A stretch of DNA of 64,000 nt from Panopea generosa (lineage: Eukaryota > Mollusca > Bivalvia > Adapedonta > Hiatellidae). Shown one piece after another: positions 32,111 to 46,298 of this stretch; the stretch's first letter is position 1, and every line of letters begins with the position of its first letter. The notes under the pieces were generated by a model, which had not been told where the DNA came from, did no database searches, and saw only the letters and a program-made list of their open reading frames with translations. The translations under genes were made by a program, and so were the position numbers. The DNA lies in assembly GCA_029582155.1 (NCBI GenBank), contig CM055894.1:37741632-37805631 (forward strand), written 5' to 3'.

Positions 32111-32602
32111 AATCTGACTGAGACAGACCTAAGTGAGGACATAAAAACTCGTGCAAAACCGGGATTGTGACAGGTTATATCAACTCTTAAAATAGCAGTA
32201 CATAAATTTGTAGTATTATTTGATTAATTCTGAACAACAAATATGTTAGATAGTGACGGAAACAGTTCAAAGTAAGAATGTATAAATGTATTGGTCTACA
32301 ACATGTTCTGAACTATATACTAGTAGTATATTGATAACCTTTTCGGATTCGGAGGTATACTTTTGATATAATACCTATAAGAATTAGATATAAATTAATA
32401 ACATTTTTTGTTGCTAATTTATATTTAATTCAATAGTTGAATGATTAGTTCTATGAACTACATTACAATTAAATACTTCAAAAAGCAATTTATAACATGA
32501 ATGTATCCGTCAAAACAGTTTTTTTTGTTTGTTTTTTTTTTTTTTGTTTTTGTTTTTTTGAATTTCCTTTAAATATGGTGGTTAGAAATATAAAATTTTA
32601 AC
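32111..32602. other. 3' noncoding part of the transposon (copy A)
   Basis: AT-rich, with T-rich homopolymer runs at about 32519-32559 whose length differs between the two copies. Nothing coding. Confidence 0.6.
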
Positions 32603-32754
32603 AAATTTCCCCTATTTAGATTTTTCTAGACTTTTAAATACGTTTAGCTTATCAAAAATCCAGGAAATAATTATTTTGCAATTAGTTTGATGTTGAGCCA
32701 AAATATCTCATAGGCTGACTGGGCTATTGTATCGTCCTGGTTGAACTGATAATT

Positions 32755-32960
32755 TAAGCGGGGCGGTAGTGTGGTGGATAAGGTCATTGGCCATCCACGC
32801 TAGAGGTTGCGAGTTCGGCCCCAGTTCGACTCAATGCTTATCAGAAAACAACACTCGGCAATGTTTCTACTCGGGAAGCAGACTCCAGAGCGGTTCATAT
32901 ACACTCCGATCTTATAACGCAATTTACCTGAAATAATGTTAATTAATTATAACTAATTCA
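32755..32960 (+). repeat. tRNA-derived SINE (copy A)
   Basis: Head GGGGCGGTAGTGTGGTGGAT and TTGCGAGTTCGGCCCCAG (B-box-like), body CTACTCGGGAAGCAGACTCC and TATACACTCCGAT, similar to family 3 (TTACTCGCGAAACAACG). It sits between the right end of the XPG-like transposon and the left arm of the next inverted-repeat element. Confidence 0.6.
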
Positions 32961-32970
32961 GGGGGGCGAA

Positions 32971-34275
32971 CGTATTTTGAGCGTATTCGTTCTTAGGCGG
33001 TAAAAATGAGCGGACGCGTCAAAAATGGCGGATTTTTGTTTGTAAAAGTTACGTCAAGGCACAGAAAAACACGGTAATTTATTTTATACTCACCATTTTT
33101 CTTAATGCATACTCCGAAGATGTAACTAAGCATAATGTCTTCTATCGGTAGTTCATTCCTACCTTGCAGCTATCACCACAAAAGACGCATTTCGAGAAAA
33201 CCGAGAGTGTTTACATGTACCGAAATCCATATTCACCAATTGGCACCTACTTTTGGACATTTTCTATGATATTACGCTGAGTTTTCATGAATTTTACTGT
33301 CAGTTCTGTTTTCACCACCAATTATTTCAAAAATACATTTGATTCGTCCGTTTAAGTGCTCCTCGTTTTGAAATTCATATGTGTACGAAAATATATGAGG
33401 GTTTTCGTCAACTGTATGCCATAATTGAATGGATACGTTCGTTCTCAGTAGGGAAAATACAAATAAAGATATTATCATTTACACGTGTACATTAAAAAAA
33501 AGACTGTGTATTTGTGAAATTATATCAATTAAGGTGCTTCATTGAATAAAAAATCAGGATAGTGTGTCTTTTATCATGATTTTTCCTTTCCAGGTAAAAA
33601 TACCTTACAGAAAAAAATCGACCCTTTCGTTATATCAGCGGTGCAAACCGCAGAAGCGGACATTTCACTGTCACTTAGTGCAATGTCACCAAGAACATCA
33701 AAAATAAAATTTGATTCTCCGTTATCATCTATAAAAAAAGACATAGGCATGAACAGTTACTGGCAGCATACACATCTTCAGAACATTTTATTCAAGATAC
33801 TAGTAGCACATTCTCTGCTGGAGAATACATTGCCAAAAAATAATGAAAACTCCAATGAATTCACCTTTACAAATTAGTTAGCGTAGATTAAACTTTGCAG
33901 ATGGGTTACATGATACAGATATCAACATCGATACTGTAAAGAACGACGATATTAATGAAACGATCAATATTCTCAAAAGCAATGTTTCCAATGGGCGTTT
34001 CTCTACCGAAAGCGTTGGGTATAAAATAGTTAAAGACACATTCAGATGGTATTCTTCTAAAACACATCTGGCATGAGGTACTCCGATGAAATTAAAGAGT
34101 CCTTCTGGACCGGGCACAGCCAGTGTTTGCGGTATATGTGAGGATTTGCTCACAAGGGAGCAATAGCTCAACACCTAACAGAAAGAGGAAGATAGCTCAA
34201 TCAATTTTCCGATTCCATCAGACAGAAGTTTACAAGAATTTAAACCACAAGAAGAATTTAATAGTTCTTCTCCCG
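32971..34275. mobile_element. Left part of a second inverted-repeat element (copy A, cut by the gap)
   Basis: The arm at 32971-33477 is followed by the start of a decayed gene (33641-33877 and fragments beyond). The contig ends inside it. The complete version is at 52452-56218. Confidence 0.8.
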
Positions 34276-34775
34276 NNNNNNNNNNNNNNNNNNNNNNNNN
34301 NNNNNNNNNNNNNNNNNNNNNNNNNNNNNNNNNNNNNNNNNNNNNNNNNNNNNNNNNNNNNNNNNNNNNNNNNNNNNNNNNNNNNNNNNNNNNNNNNNNN
34401 NNNNNNNNNNNNNNNNNNNNNNNNNNNNNNNNNNNNNNNNNNNNNNNNNNNNNNNNNNNNNNNNNNNNNNNNNNNNNNNNNNNNNNNNNNNNNNNNNNNN
34501 NNNNNNNNNNNNNNNNNNNNNNNNNNNNNNNNNNNNNNNNNNNNNNNNNNNNNNNNNNNNNNNNNNNNNNNNNNNNNNNNNNNNNNNNNNNNNNNNNNNN
34601 NNNNNNNNNNNNNNNNNNNNNNNNNNNNNNNNNNNNNNNNNNNNNNNNNNNNNNNNNNNNNNNNNNNNNNNNNNNNNNNNNNNNNNNNNNNNNNNNNNNN
34701 NNNNNNNNNNNNNNNNNNNNNNNNNNNNNNNNNNNNNNNNNNNNNNNNNNNNNNNNNNNNNNNNNNNNNNNNNNN
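34276..34775. other. Assembly gap (500 N)
   Basis: Exactly 500 undetermined bases, a conventional placeholder length for a scaffold join of unknown size. Open frames drawn through it are meaningless. Confidence 0.99.
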
Positions 34776-35909
34776 TAAAAACAAGCTTTTGTTTATTATG
34801 TTCAACTTTGTGTATGTGATCCCCCATGCAATATAATGTGACACCGTTAAATATAAAGGCCATATCTTGCTTATATAGACATAAACTGTGGTTTGTATAT
34901 CTGTAGATGTGGGAGGGGTATTTGTCTTATTACTGCACATTCATTTGATCGATGTTTTCTAGTTTAAGTAATGGTTAAACATCCTGTCGCAGGTGTTAAC
35001 TCTTGTTTTGTAAGCTTTACTTTCAATGTTGTGGGCAATTAAATTTTACTGGACATCTGTAAAATGTCTGGAATATTGAGAGAGAGAAAACAGCCATGTA
35101 GCACTCATTTCATGGTTGGAATAGTTCTATATAAGATGGACTAATTAGTCTGTGGTTAATGAGAGAAAATGACTGAAAGGTTATTTACTAGTAATAAGCA
35201 TCATATCATTATGACACATTAGATATTACTAATGAATGTAATAAAAAAATTGGATATGGAGTTAATTTGAATAAATTTTGTTTCTTTTTAATTGTTGTTA
35301 ATTTAGTATTGAGCATTTTCTGAGGGTTTTCTAGTTTTTATAAGGGTGAAATCACCAGCAGCGGTTGGCATTATTAGTTATTTTTTATCGAGACATTATG
35401 ACTTCTTCATTTACTTTGTAATATAATTGTTGTTTGGTTTATTTTTGTTTTCTTTGAAATGATTTTAGTTATTTTTGTATGTTTGTTTATACTCGTATAT
35501 TGTTTCATAAGAAATTATTTTATTTTAAGATGCTGGCAAATTTTTATTTGAATTTTTACATAAATTTTTGTTAAATTTTGTTTTTATGCCACTTTCAATC
35601 AAAGAATCGTGTGTGCGTGTGTCTACAAAACTGGTTTCAGATCGATAATTTCTGCAACGGTCTTATTTTATTTTATTAATATATGGTGTCATGCTGTATA
35701 ATTATAAATACACGTCAAATTCTATATTTGTCAACATCGGTCAGACTTTAGTAGTTATGATCCCTTTCAACAATGTTTTTACTAATATATAACAGTAACA
35801 TACATGTCCATTTAATCACTTTTCCATATTAAATCTCACTCCATTTATCTATGTGGAGACTCCAGTCCTATGTTTATACATGTACTTGTCGGAGTTAGAT
35901 TTATAATCT

Positions 35910-36136
35910 GAATGCAACATCTAACATGCCCCTTTCATATTTCCAATATCTTCATCAAAGTATGAAGTAGGGCTATTATAGTTTGCACATGACATCTACA
36001 GATAATTATGTAGTATTACGTAGCAAGAATGTTCTTTCTTATTCCAGTCCAAATGCAGAAAAATTGCTTCGATACTTTTTGAGACATACATAAATATCAG
36101 GTACATAAAGTGCCAGATGGCAGGTTAGCTGCATTG
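35910..36136. mobile_element. Degenerate relative of the 250-bp MITE (copy B)
   Basis: Partner of 16435-16663, with a few single-base deletions relative to copy A. Confidence 0.7.
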
Positions 36137-36523
36137 TAGTATATTTGATTAATTGTGGCACTATTAAGAACTTTTTTGTGCCCATTTATTTTCTCTCCCA
36201 AATGATAATAAATTCATGATCAGTGACTAAAACTTGAGTGGTGATAATGTGTAGTGGTTTCATACATACATGTTATCCATATGTTTGTTCCGTGTCACAG
36301 TCTGGAAGGTTATGCGACTTATAATTGAGTGCTGTGAAATTATGTAATAGACATTATGCATTGCTTTGGACATTGTCATAAGTTCAAATAACTCCCAGAT
36401 TTATTGGGGGTCTTCATAGTTTAATGTTCTGTGCAGTACTAAAACCTACACTTACTGACAATGGAATGTTCCTTATACATGGATGGAGAAGTATCTCTAA
36501 CGTTAACAAGCAATGATAGAGCA

Positions 36524-37287
36524 CTGGGTCCATATTCATAAAGAATCTTAAAGGCAGTGTAGCAGGGTAAAATGCTATAAATGTCTTAAGAAAAATTGAA
36601 TAAAAAGAAATTATCAACATGATAAAAAGCATCTCATTGTCTTAAATATAATCCATACAGTTTAGTATGTCAAATCCACTAAAACATGACAAAATCGATA
36701 TCTAAATTGGAATTGTAAACTTAAAAATAGACAGCACTTAAATACTGTTTGATGACCTTTGAATCATCATTTTGACTGTTTCTAAGATAAACAATAATAA
36801 CTGCATGTATACCTGTACCACAGATCAAATTGAAATCAAAATGAATTCACAAGCCTCATTAAATACATAACAAGATATGTTGCAATTTTAAGCATGTAAC
36901 CCAAGTTGGAAATCACATTTCAAGACATCATTCTGGCATGTTTGAATAAGTATCATTTTGACCAAACGGGGTCTTATATAGGAATGCTTCATTCGAAAAA
37001 ATGTTTAAGCTAATTTAAAATACTGAAAATTCCTGATTATGTCAGTTTTGTCCAAAAATTCCACATAACTCAAGAGTTTTAACTTTTTCTTATACTTTTC
37101 TGTCACATTTTAGAACTATTTTGATATGGATTTATTAAGCTTAGATTTCCATTGAATAGTAATATGATATCTAAATCAACTGATACTTTTAATAGAAAGT
37201 GTAACGACAGCACCATAGAAATTGATATGAAAAACAAGATAAGGTAATCTTTGATTTAAGTTAATATTCATTATGAATATGGGCCCT
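36524..37287. mobile_element. Non-autonomous DNA transposon, GGGCCCATATTCATAA ends (copy B)
   Basis: Partner of 17051-17814, with the same imperfect ~30-bp terminal inverted repeats. Confidence 0.75.
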
Positions 37288-38177
37288 GCAGAAACAGTCT
37301 TGTACATCATCAGATACAGGTGTCAGTTCTGTTACTCTTCATTTCTTCATTCACAATGGAGAATATTGGAATGTGTTACACGTAAGTATTTGACAATGCG
37401 TCTAATACTACACTGGTGTTTTCAATAGACCACTGCATATTTTCCGACCTGAGCATGTAGATACAATCTTAGTTATCTTCATTGACAAATTAAAACAGTA
37501 AATAACTTTTTTTATTTGATTATCTATTATATATATGATATTTGTTCATAACTTGTTCATTATCAATTTTCCTTTACATTTTCCAGATGCATCGACTGTC
37601 TTATCTTTCTGACAACATCATTACATTTGCAGAATTCACTATCAATATTATTTTTTTTCTCTCTTAAAAAGATAGTATTTTTCTATTAGTTGAAATGGGT
37701 TTTTAAAGTTAGATTTTGTTAAAAAGACATTTTGGAGATTACTGATAGAAAATCGTCGCAGGTGGTCTTCTCAGTTTGACCTACTTTTCTTTCTTTTTTG
37801 TACTTCTTTCCCTTCCTTTGTTTTATTACTTTTTTTTATTTGGACGTTATTATTTCTCCAGTCATTACTTCTACCTCTTGAAAATAGAACATTATATGAA
37901 AATATACAGTATGTGCAATGAATAAAGATCGAAAGTGAATTTCTCGCTCAGCATTTCTTGATGCTCTAGTTTTTATTTGTTCTCTGACAAAAGTATGTTA
38001 TCATACCAGCGAATTAATTGCTGTTAATATGTTTCTGATGATATTAAGGGTTTGATTAATTCTGGATTGTTTGTTACCCCCCAATATGTTATATTTTACA
38101 GATATTTAGTCAAATAAAATATTAAATATACTCATCATCTATATGTGTGTTTCTTGTTTGTTTTATATTCCTAAAAT

Positions 38178-38430
38178 GGGTCCTCCATGGCCGAGGTGTC
38201 TATTACTAGGGCATCGTTTTAAGACCACTTGCTTTTCACCGCTAAAGTCATAGGTTCGAGTCCTGCTCGCTCCAAAAACTTTATGCGAGAAAGTTTATCA
38301 CTTACTTGCGTAAGGACAGTGGCTCTACTCAGTCCGATTTCAGTCTGACGTCTTCATTCACCAGTAAAACTGGATATGATATCTATAATCTGAAATGTGT
38401 TGACAATGGCTTTAAACCCATTCCTTTCCA
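38178..38430 (+). repeat. SINE, family 3 (copy B)
   Basis: Partner of 18707-18953. Confidence 0.8.
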
Positions 38431-38836
38431 TGCCTTAAGTAATGTTGAAGGTCATGATTAACAACAGAAGGAGATGAAAAAAAATCAGCGAATTGTTAAA
38501 GAGTCGTCACTGTCGATAATCAATATCTTATTATTCACTATTTAAACTCCCTAAACAAGAAAGCCTTACGTTTGTTATAAAAGTATGCAAAAGAATATAG
38601 AGATAAAAAAGGTTCTCACAAAACATGTTTCTGTACACAGTTACGCACATTTTTATAGAAGGTAACGTTATTCTTGCGATAAAAAAGTACTATGTGGTTG
38701 GAAATATTTTCAAGTTGATTCATTGGAACTGTGATGTACTACAGTTACTGTAGACAATCTAGAGCTGACAGAGCCCATCCTGTAGTAAGACATCACTGGT
38801 GTTAAAACAAGACTTCGTGAATTTATTGGATTTTTA

Positions 38837-40210
38837 TGCTCCCTCAAAGGGGGGAAGCATTAATTAAGTCGCCGCTTCGTCCGTGCGTCCCCAAGTTCTT
38901 GTCCGGGCTATTTATCTACAACCTCTGGTTGGAATTTTATGAAATTTGCTAGGATGCATCAATACAAAGTGCAGATGCGCATATTGTCTTTGAGTTCCGA
39001 TTCGATGATTTTTCACGGAGTTGTGGCCCTTAGATGCTGTCTGTGATCAAATTCTTGTCCGCGCTAATTTTCTACAACCCCATGTTGAAATTTTATGAAA
39101 CTTGCTAGGATACATGACTACCCAAGTGGACATGCGCATATTATCTTTGTGTTCCGGTTCGATGATTTTTCATGGAGTTATGGTCCTTTAATTGCTTCTG
39201 TGACCAAATTCTTGTCCGCGCTATTTCTCTACAACCTAAGGTTTGAATTTTATGAAACTTGCTAAGATGCATCATTACTAAGTGCAGATGCGAACATTGT
39301 CTTTGTGTTCCGTTTTCGATGATTTTTTCACGGAGTTATGGCCCTTTGATTTTGTCTGTGACTAAATTCTTGTCCGCGCTATTTCTCTACAACCCTATGT
39401 TGGAATTTGATGAACTTGCTAGGATGCATCACTACCAAGTGGAGATGCGCATATTGTCTTTGTGTTCCGATTCGGTGATTTTTCATGGAATAATGGCCCT
39501 TTAATTGAGCATGTGACCAAATTCTTGTCCGCACTATTCCTCTTCAACCTCAGGTTAGAATTTAATGAAACATGCTAGGATGCATCATCACCAAGTACAG
39601 ATGCGCATATTGTCTTTGTGTTCCGGTTCGATAATTTTCACGGAGTAATGACCCTTTGATTCTGTCTGTGACCAAATTCTTGTCCGCGCTATTTCTCTGC
39701 AACTCTATGTTGGAATTTTATGAAACTTGCTAGGATGCATCACTACCAAGTGGAATTTCGCATATTGTCTTTGTGTTCCGGTTCGATGATTTTTATGAAG
39801 TTAAGGCACTTTAATTGAGTCTGTGACAAAATTCTTGTCAACGCTACTTCTCTACGACCTCAGTTTGGAATTTTATGAAACTTGCTAGGATGCATCATTA
39901 CAAAGTGCAGATGTGCATATTATGTTCCGGTTCGATGATTTTTTTACGGAGTTATGGCCCTTTGATTCTGTCTGTAACCAAATTCTTGTCCGCGCTAATT
40001 CTCTACAACTCCATGTTGGAATTTTATGAAACTTGCTAGGATGCATCATAATGACTTATTTCAAAGTATGTTGCACAATGTATTATATCACAAAATAAAA
40101 AATAATTTATTGACTTCTCTTTAGAACTCTCACAGTTTCTTCCCCCGTTCAATATCATTTCCATATGGTACAGAGTCAAACACTCACTTTTGGGAGCATC
40201 AGTCGGTTCC
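38837..40210. repeat. 156-bp tandem array with inverted flanks (copy B)
   Basis: Partner of 19364-20735; the TTCTTGTCC phrase starts at 38896 and recurs eight times. A few units differ in length by one base from copy A (for example GATGAACTTGC vs GATGAAACTTGC). Confidence 0.88.
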
Positions 40211-42327
40211 ACCGATATTTTCTTGTTTACAAACAGATGTGCTTTTTTTTTTAGAGCATTAAAGGGTTTCACTGCACTAGTGACGTATCCATTAAGTCAC
40301 TGACTGCAAACTCTTTAAAAATAAAAGAGACAGGCTGGTCAATCCACCAGTTACTGTGTTTTTCTGAGTAGATGCATAAAATACTTTAAAAAATTCTATG
40401 TGGATTATTTTTCTCCGTGGAAACCTAGACAATATTTTATACACAACATAGAGCCGAGAATATATTTTCGTTTATGGTCTTTGATTAACAATGAGATGGC
40501 CGTGGTCTGAGGTGTCATCTCGAGATTACTTAACCTGTTATCGCTACGGTCATACATAGGTGAGATTCCCATATTTATGTCGGTTACTCGCGAAACAACG
40601 ATGGTTCCACTCCGATTAATTCTGAGGTGTTCCTAATACCTGTTGCGAGAACGTCTCTCGCTTCGCCTACTGGCCACGGCGTTGTTTGTCAAAGTAAATA
40701 AAATGTAGTGTTTTGCTTAGAAATGGTTCGCTTGTCTAAGGAAAATGTCCCAGTAGCAACCAATATCGATCGCTGATTGGATAATCTACTTGTTTGATTG
40801 ACAGCCCGCATCAGGTCAAAGTTGATATGCGATAATTCATGACTTGAAATGTGTTGAAAATGGCGTTAAACCTCATTATAGAATATATATAATATAGGGA
40901 AACAAAGAAATATGTTCATTGATAATTAAGGTAATGTTAACATGTGGATGTAATGACAATTTTTATTGATTAAACAGACTTTAGCTGGATGTGTTAATTT
41001 TTATTTTATTAAAAAACATGGGGCGTGACTTTATTCCGGAGGGGGCGGGGTCTTTAATAGGGAGTATGATGTATATCGTTGGAACGACCGACTGAACGTC
41101 CCCGTCTTCTCTCACGGAAGATGAATCCAATATGAATACTGTCTAAAAAAACTAAATATCAATTACCTTTCGTTGCAAGTAGGTCCAAAACTACGTTCCT
41201 TGTCAACGGATGCGATACGATGTCTTACCTTTGGCAACTAACAAGGTCTATGCATTAACATATCTATTTTAAATAGCAGTCAGGCATATCTTAATTTTTT
41301 AAATTTTCAGTATGCTCAGAGGGTTAAGGTGTTGAATATCAACAGTCGAATATCAAACTTATTTAGACTTACATTTTAATTAAATAAGAAAATTACGGTA
41401 TCCAATTGTGGCCATCGCGGCGTATTTATTATTTTAAGAAAAGTCGTAACAACGTCGAAACGATTATCGTCCCGCCCGCCCTTAATGTTCATGCCGTCAT
41501 GACCCTTTTTATTTTCATAAAAAAATTATATTAAAATAAAAAAAAAAAAAATAAAATAAAAAATACCCCCTCCTTCTTTTTAAAAAGAGTTTGGATGAGA
41601 ATCTAGGAATTAATTTATAATGGCCTTAAATAAAATAAGTGAGAAAACCTAACAACATGCTTAGTCACGTGGTATTGGATTATAACGCGTTATCTGCGCA
41701 TATCTCGCAGACGGCAAGGGAAGGGCAAACTAAACCAGGCGTAAAGTGAGTCAATCAGAGGTGTGGGAGGCGTGCGTGTTCCTCTGTTGTTGGTCAATTA
41801 ATACATTGTATAAGCAGGAAAAACGTGATAAGTTAATTTAACACCGTTTCCGGGGTTAATGTAACAAAGTCAGAACGAACTGAACTTTAACAGGTAAAAG
41901 AACGGCTGATGTAAATACATAGCGTTTTTACACGTAATATAATGAAAATAATTATCTGAAGAAAAACATTCTAATTATGATTATGTAATGCATGTCATTT
42001 GATTGATGATAAATAAATTATATTACAATCCATTGACCACCAGGTAAATGTATGTCTATTAATCCTCAGATACAATTTTCATTCTTTATTCTACTTATTA
42101 ATTTATCTATTTATTTATTCAACGGGGTTTAGCACCCTTTATAACGCATGCCATGTTATATATGGCATATGCAGTTTTATTGGTTGGTGCCGGAAGGACT
42201 ACCTCAAAATTAATCTACTTTATGTGTGTGTATATGTTAACACTGATGTTGTAAATATATGTTGAGGGCCTCATGGAAGATTGGATGTATTCAAATCAGT
42301 TATTTGGTTAATTATATACTTTATTAT

Positions 42328-42400
42328 TATGATAATCATAATCATTATTATTATTATCATTATCATTATTATTATTATTTTATTATTATTATTATTATTA

Positions 42401-42446
<46 letters not shown>

Positions 42447-42532
42447 CTTGTTATTACTATCATTATTTTCATCATCAATGACTTCTTGTTATTATAAATC
42501 ATTATTATTATTACTATTATTATTAATTCATT
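42328..42532. repeat. (ATT)n microsatellite (copy B)
   Basis: Partner of 22852-23052, one triplet longer. Confidence 0.95.
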
Positions 42533-45500
42533 CATTAATTCCCCGTCAAGTGTGAACAGAAATACTTGAAGCGGCGCTGTTCGCCGGATTTCACGTTATA
42601 TAATTATAAATTTGAATTATCAATGTAGTTTACCTCTATAGAAACAGTTATATCTCAACCCGCAAGGAGCCGTTACACGTCAGTGATAGGAGATTGCGCT
42701 TATTGGTATGATTGTGAATTTCGATTTACATTATTGATTTCCCACTAATCCTTTGGAACATATCGCCGATCACTCGTAATCAGATTCCAACGAACATATC
42801 CGAAAATATCAGAATAATTACAAAAATCCACGCCCCCCAACACACGTCACATCGTATATAAAATATTTGCCAAAAAATACTGAAAACGGTTAATAACATT
42901 TTTTTAAATTTATTTTTATTACTTAGTAACACCATGTTTTTGCATTTTAGAAATTGCTTAATGATGTGAAATCAACAGAAAAACAGAAAAATAAAATAAT
43001 GTTTGAAGATAATTTGTGTAATTTACTAACAGGAAGTGACATAATTAATTTGAATTTCCTCATTTCCTGGCAATCCATTCGTTTTACCGTTATCAGTGTA
43101 GATAAATTATCGTCTAAAGAGTAAATGAATGGCAACCGACCTTCCTAACCTGTCACACACGGACATTAAAGGCACAGTATGGGATATCAAATCTTACACC
43201 AGTGCGCATAAATTTATTTAAGCATAACAACAATGAAAACGGATTTCCTAACTACGTGCATAAACAGATTTCCAGCTTAAAATTGCAAAATATTGACGTA
43301 TTAAAAGGGCCACGTGATTTTATTTTGATTTCAATTTGATCCGTTATACAGGTTCACACGTGGTCAAACATGTTTCATCTTAGAAACAGACCTACTGACG
43401 CTGCGAAGGTTGTCACGCAGTATTTGAAGGCTGTCTATTTTTAGAATGGGGGTTTCGTTTCAAGTTAAACGCTCCAATTTAAAATATCGAGTTTGCCACG
43501 TTTTGATAAATTTGACATATCAAACCATTCGGATTATATTTATTAATGATAATGAAATACTTTTTATCCATTTTAAAAAGAATCTTATTTTTTACGATAT
43601 TTATAGCGTTTTTTCCTGATATACTCCCTTTAAACACTACTTAGCTTAATTATCTTAACTCACTTTAGTCCAGTCAGTCTGTTAATATACCTAAAACTAA
43701 TTGCAAAAGAAATGGTTTTGCATAAACAATGTTGATCTTGATCCTGTGATCAACATATAAAAAATCTAGAAAATCTAGATAGGGGAAATACGGTTTATTT
43801 CGATTTAAAAATCTCTATTTTCTGTCAAATTCTACTGGCGCTTACAAGCCACCGTAGCATAACGTTGTAAGATGAGCGCGTGTATATCGTGACGTTTCAT
43901 GACGTAATCAACTGTTCTCTCGCTACTGTACTGAAATGAGAATGTCAACAAACATAAGAGAAGTCGGATAATCGGATTTAGATAGGTAAGATGTGATTAT
44001 TTAAATGTTTTTCATGATTGAAATATTTTAATAAATTATTGTAGATTTAAATTTTATATGATAAAAATTAAAAACAAATCATTATATGGACGTCGTGTTG
44101 TTATGTTGGTTTTCGTGGAAAGATTTAAACGTAAAACTATATGTAAGAAATGAGTATTTGTTTTACATGAAATAACTTTTAGGCATATAAGGCATTTAAG
44201 GAAATGCAATTATGTAGAAATTACCGGGAAATAAAAAAAAAAAATTTTTTTTAAATGACGTCAAAGGTTTAACATTTGTTTAAAGATACGGAAGGCCATT
44301 CGTGCCATAAATTTTTTAAATTTTAGATAATAAGATAAATAAGAAAGAAAATGTGTTGTTTGCTGTGAAAGTATGTATATTTGCTTATTATAAAATTTTT
44401 TGTCCAGAATGGCGGAATCCTGTGCACTGTGTTGTGAAGACTTACATAACGGACATGCCATTGTTACATTAAGACTGAAAGGATGTAACTGCATTAATAA
44501 TGCAAGCAAAGAGCGAGGTGTCACTATATGTACTATTCCTGGACAATTAGTACATACCCATTGTCGGAAAAACTATTGTAATCCTAATGTGATTGAAAGA
44601 GATAGGAAAACTCCGATAGAACCGATCACAAGTCCACGAACTCTAAGATAAAAAACTGAACAATTCAGCTTTAGCGAACGGTGCATGTTTTGTGGCCAAT
44701 TTGCAAAACTATCTGACAAAAAGCGTGGCATTGACGTGTTCCCTGTAAGGACTTTAGACTTTCAATCTTGCATTTTCAAACTATGCAGAGATCGAAGTGA
44801 TGAGTGGGCGGACGTTGTTCGAGCACGGCTTGAATGTGTAAGCGACTTGCCGGCAGCGGATGCAGTATATCATCAGTCGTGTAACGTGAATTTCCGGACA
44901 ATGAAAAACCTTCCTCGGACATTTTCGCCTGGAAAAAAAATCAGTAAACAAACTCGCGGCCAGGCGTGCAGATTTTGAGGTCACAGAAGCTTTCATCACT
45001 GTCATACACTATATCGAAGAAAATGACAATGAGCAATTAACTATATCAGATCTTGTGTACAAAATGCACGAAATTTGCGGAGACGATGCTTTAAGCAAAA
45101 CATACATGAAAAAGAAATTAATAGAACATTTTGGCACTGCAATAATTATTTCTTAGTTAAATGGCAAAATTGATGTAGTAACACTGAAAAATAGAGCTTC
45201 ATCTATTCTTCATGACTTTTATCAACGTCAAAAAAGTGTTGATACTGAAACTGAAAAGATTGCAATTTTGAAAACAGCAGCAAAACTGATAAGAAGTGAA
45301 ATCAAAACAATTGAAACTTCAAAAGCTAATTACCCAACTCCTTCAGAACTTTCATCTGTTGAACAAAACATTGCATATTTGCCAGAGTGTCTCAGCTTGT
45401 TCTTAAGAACACTTTTTAGTGAAAAGAATGCCGATGTGAAGATCGCAGCAATTGGTCAATCAATCGTACAAGCTACAAGACCAAGGGTCATTATTGCACC

Positions 45501-45839
45501 CCTTCAATTAGGTCTTGGGGTTCAGCTGCATCATCACTTTGCATCCAAGTTTCTCATCGATACTTTATACAACCTTGGGTTTTGTTGTTCATACACTGAA
45601 GTTCAAAAGTTTGAATCAAATGCAGCAGTTTCTCAAGGGACGGATCTCTATGGTTTCCAACCTGGTAAATTTGTCCTATTCGTCGCTGATAACGTAGATC
45701 ATAATATTAGGACTTTGGATGGACACGGAACTTTCCATGGGATGGGCATCGTTGCATGTATGAAACCAGGAACACAAAATCACAAACCTATCCCTAGAAT
45801 TACCGTTTCATCAGAGGACATCCTCTCTGCTGGGGATAT

Positions 45840-46298
45840 AAGGTCTCACTGAACAATTACCTCCCTTGCATGACGGTAGCAAGATTATTACGCCCAAGAA
45901 ATTAGAGCTGTGTAAAGCGGTTGGGTAATTTTTTTTTTAAAATGCATAAAATGTCATATTTCTTTGTGCATATGGGAACATTGGAACATTTTCATGATTT
46001 CTGCAAAGTTTGGGTGACCCTGGGAACTGTTTGATGATGCTATAACAGTTTAAAGATGCGTAGTGATGCACTGCAACAAATGGGCAGAATTGTCAAAAAT
46101 GAAGGGGTGCCATCAAACCATCGAAATTGTGAAAAAGCAACCTGGTCAACCCCATGTTTTTTTCTGCATATTTGGACCAACAGAGGACTATCTATGGGAA
46201 TAAGGCACTTTTAGAACCATTGGTAATGTATCCAGTGTTCCAGAAGTGCATGTCTCTATATGTAGAACAGTACAAAATTAATTGGTGTGTGAGACGTT
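45840..46298 (+). mobile_element. ~460-bp GTCTCAC element, left copy (copy B)
   Basis: Partner of 26360-26818; carries GG where copy A has a single G (CCATTGGTAATG). Confidence 0.85.

Larger units (their letters stand above)
24187..32726 (+). mobile_element. 8.5-kb TIR DNA transposon with an XPG-like nuclease gene, Academ-like (copy A)
   Basis: The ends are inverted: left TAGTCCAGTCAGTCTG ... AAACTAATTGCAAAAG ... ATCTAGATAGGGGAAAT (24187-24310); right, reverse-complemented, TAGCCCAGTCAGCCTA ... AAACTAATTGCAAAAT ... ATCTAAATAGGGGAAAT (32603-32726). The inverted repeats are about 120 bp with small gaps. Just inside the left end is a CG-rich promoter-like stretch, a noncoding exon ending at 24506 (AGATAG|GTAAGA) and an acceptor at 24927 before the ATG. 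A single broken gene fills the rest. Academ elements are known to encode a large protein with an XPG nuclease domain, which is why I propose that superfamily; the assignment was not confirmed by a search. Direct repeats flanking the ends could not be resolved. Confidence 0.72.
15298..34275. repeat. 19-kb duplicated segment, copy A (end of left contig)
   Basis: This stretch is repeated at 34776-53757. The only differences noticed are scattered single-base length differences in homopolymers and a few substitutions. It ends exactly where the N run starts. Every element listed inside it has a partner about 19,473-19,482 bp to the right. It is best read as the right-hand end of one contig overlapping the left-hand end of the next. 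Confidence 0.95.

Noticed and set aside
34123..34940. Open frames spanning the N gap
   Set aside because: They exist only because undetermined bases are read as open; the two sides are different contigs.
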